This document shows positions 5,733-6,460 of a stretch of 6,460 nucleotides of DNA, one piece after another. The stretch is from the NCBI GenBank assembly GCA_044370375.1, contig JBILVQ010000179.1:1-6460 (forward strand). Reading direction: 5' to 3'. The DNA is from JBILVQ01 sp044370375. GTDB taxonomy: Bacteria > Bacteroidota > Bacteroidia > UBA4408. Numbering within the stretch: the first letter of the stretch is position 1; every line of letters starts with the position of its first letter. Made by a program: the position numbers and the translations under genes. Under the pieces are notes generated by a model. It did not search any database. It saw only the letters and a list, made by a program, of their open reading frames with translations, and was not told the origin of the DNA.

Positions 5733-6407
5733 ATGGCCCCAATTTCACGCCTGTTCCTGTTTCTGACCCTGTTTAGTTTTTTCTCCTGTAAAAATCTCAC
5801 CACCGATAAAATAGTTGAAGGCACTATTGAATACGAAATTAGTTATCCCTTTCCTGAAGAAACAACGATTTCGGCTGAATTAATGCCCAAAACCCTTACT
5901 TATCAGTTCAAAGAGGGCTACACCCTTTCAACCATAGCCGCGAGCATGGGCGTGTTCAATACCTATATCATTACCGACCGTGAAAAGAAAAAGATTACCC
6001 AGGGCTTGAGCATCATGGGTAAAAAATACAAAGTTGAATTTGATAAGGATAAAATTGCCGAAATGGTAGGTATGGAGCCTAAGATGAACATTCAACTTAC
6101 TGAAGACACCAAAATGATTGCCGGATATAAATGCAAAAAGGCCATTTGTACTTTTCCGGATACAACCCTGCCCGCTTTAGAAGTGTTTTATACGAACGAC
6201 ATCATGCAAGAAAAGGCCAACTGGTATTCCACTTACAAAGAAATTGACGGAGTATTGATGGAGTTTTATATCAAGCGTTATGATATACACATGAAGCTTA
6301 CGGCTAAAAATGTTTTGAAAGATCCGGTGGACAGCAAAGTATTTCAATTGGAAGGAGACTATAAAACAGTATCCGCTGCCGAAATGGACAGCTACTTTAA
6401 AATTTAA
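5733..6407 (+). CDS. Predicted lipoprotein, DUF4412/GLPGLI-like
   Basis: Function unknown. From the ATG at 5733 the product has 224 residues and opens with a short basic start (R6), a hydrophobic core (LFLFLTLFSFF, 7-17) and Cys19 in FFSC, a lipoprotein signal peptide with an untypical Phe at -3. The mature protein begins CKNLTTDK and would be lipid-anchored; no acidic surface-export signal follows the cysteine. The body is beta-rich: VEGTIEYEISYP (28-39), an MPK-led strand (51-53), IAGYKCKKA (129-137) and LEVFYTND (149-156). This layout resembles the Bacteroidota DUF4412 or GLPGLI proteins, which I recall as secreted or envelope proteins without known activity. Two cysteines, 134 and 139, could form a disulfide. 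An in-frame GTG at 5691 would add 14 basic residues, but it overlaps the -7 box and would bury the signal peptide. No functional link to the decarboxylase upstream is apparent. Confidence 0.75.
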   Translation: MAPISRLFLFLTLFSFFSCKNLTTDKIVEGTIEYEISYPFPEETTISAELMPKTLTYQFKEGYTLSTIAASMGVFNTYIITDREKKKITQGLSIMGKKYKVEFDKDKIAEMVGMEPKMNIQLTEDTKMIAGYKCKKAICTFPDTTLPALEVFYTNDIMQEKANWYSTYKEIDGVLMEFYIKRYDIHMKLTAKNVLKDPVDSKVFQLEGDYKTVSAAEMDSYFKI

Positions 6408-6408
6408 T

Positions 6409-6430
6409 CAACCCTGTTGAGGAGGGCTTG
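6409..6430 (+). terminator. Weak hairpin after the lipoprotein gene
   Basis: CAACCCT (6409-6415) can pair with AGGGCTTG (6423-6430) leaving one bulged C and a 7-base loop, starting two bases after the lipoprotein stop. No T-run follows, so it is at best a poor intrinsic terminator or a 3' end structure. The rest of the window to 6460 holds no supportable gene; minus-strand frames entering from the right edge close within about 30 bases. Confidence 0.2.
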
Positions 6431-6460
6431 TTCAGAAATTTAAAATATCACGTTTTGACG

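Overview
This window reads as ordinary chromosomal DNA from a Bacteroidota bacterium. Three things suggest this. Bacteroidota-type -7 promoter boxes (TAnnTTTG) precede genes. Clear Shine-Dalgarno sequences are lacking, and starts sit behind A-rich leaders. The arginine decarboxylase is the compact ~460-residue form I associate with this phylum. I see no insertion sequence, phage gene, CRISPR array, tRNA or rRNA. The exact genus cannot be read from the window.

Layout. Bases 1-119 hold the 3' end of an unrecognised + strand gene. It converges, across a 15-base gap, on a three-gene minus-strand run. In transcription order this run is arginase (4140 to 3175), arginyl-tRNA synthetase argS (3118 to 1316) and a ClsB-like phospholipase D-family cardiolipin synthase (1304 to 135). 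A 101-base divergent intergenic region (4141-4241), rich in short repeats, separates the arginase from a + strand arginine decarboxylase (4242-5633). After a 99-base gap with its own promoter-like box comes a + strand lipoprotein gene (5733-6407). The last 53 bases hold only a weak hairpin.

How the genes fit together. Three adjacent genes all consume L-arginine: argS charges tRNA, arginase makes ornithine and urea, and the decarboxylase makes agmatine and CO2. The arginase and decarboxylase are divergent. Their predicted promoters face each other with start points about 12 bases apart, so only one polymerase could occupy the region at a time. Repeats of AATGTTA(C/A) lie in the same region and could be operator sites. 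A short GC-rich hairpin between arginase and argS could tune readthrough. No agmatinase, agmatine deiminase or later polyamine gene is present, so the fate of agmatine cannot be told from here.

No clearly new biological system is evident. The observations most worth checking are the regulatory design at 4141-4241 and the altered cofactor-pocket residues of the compact arginine decarboxylase.
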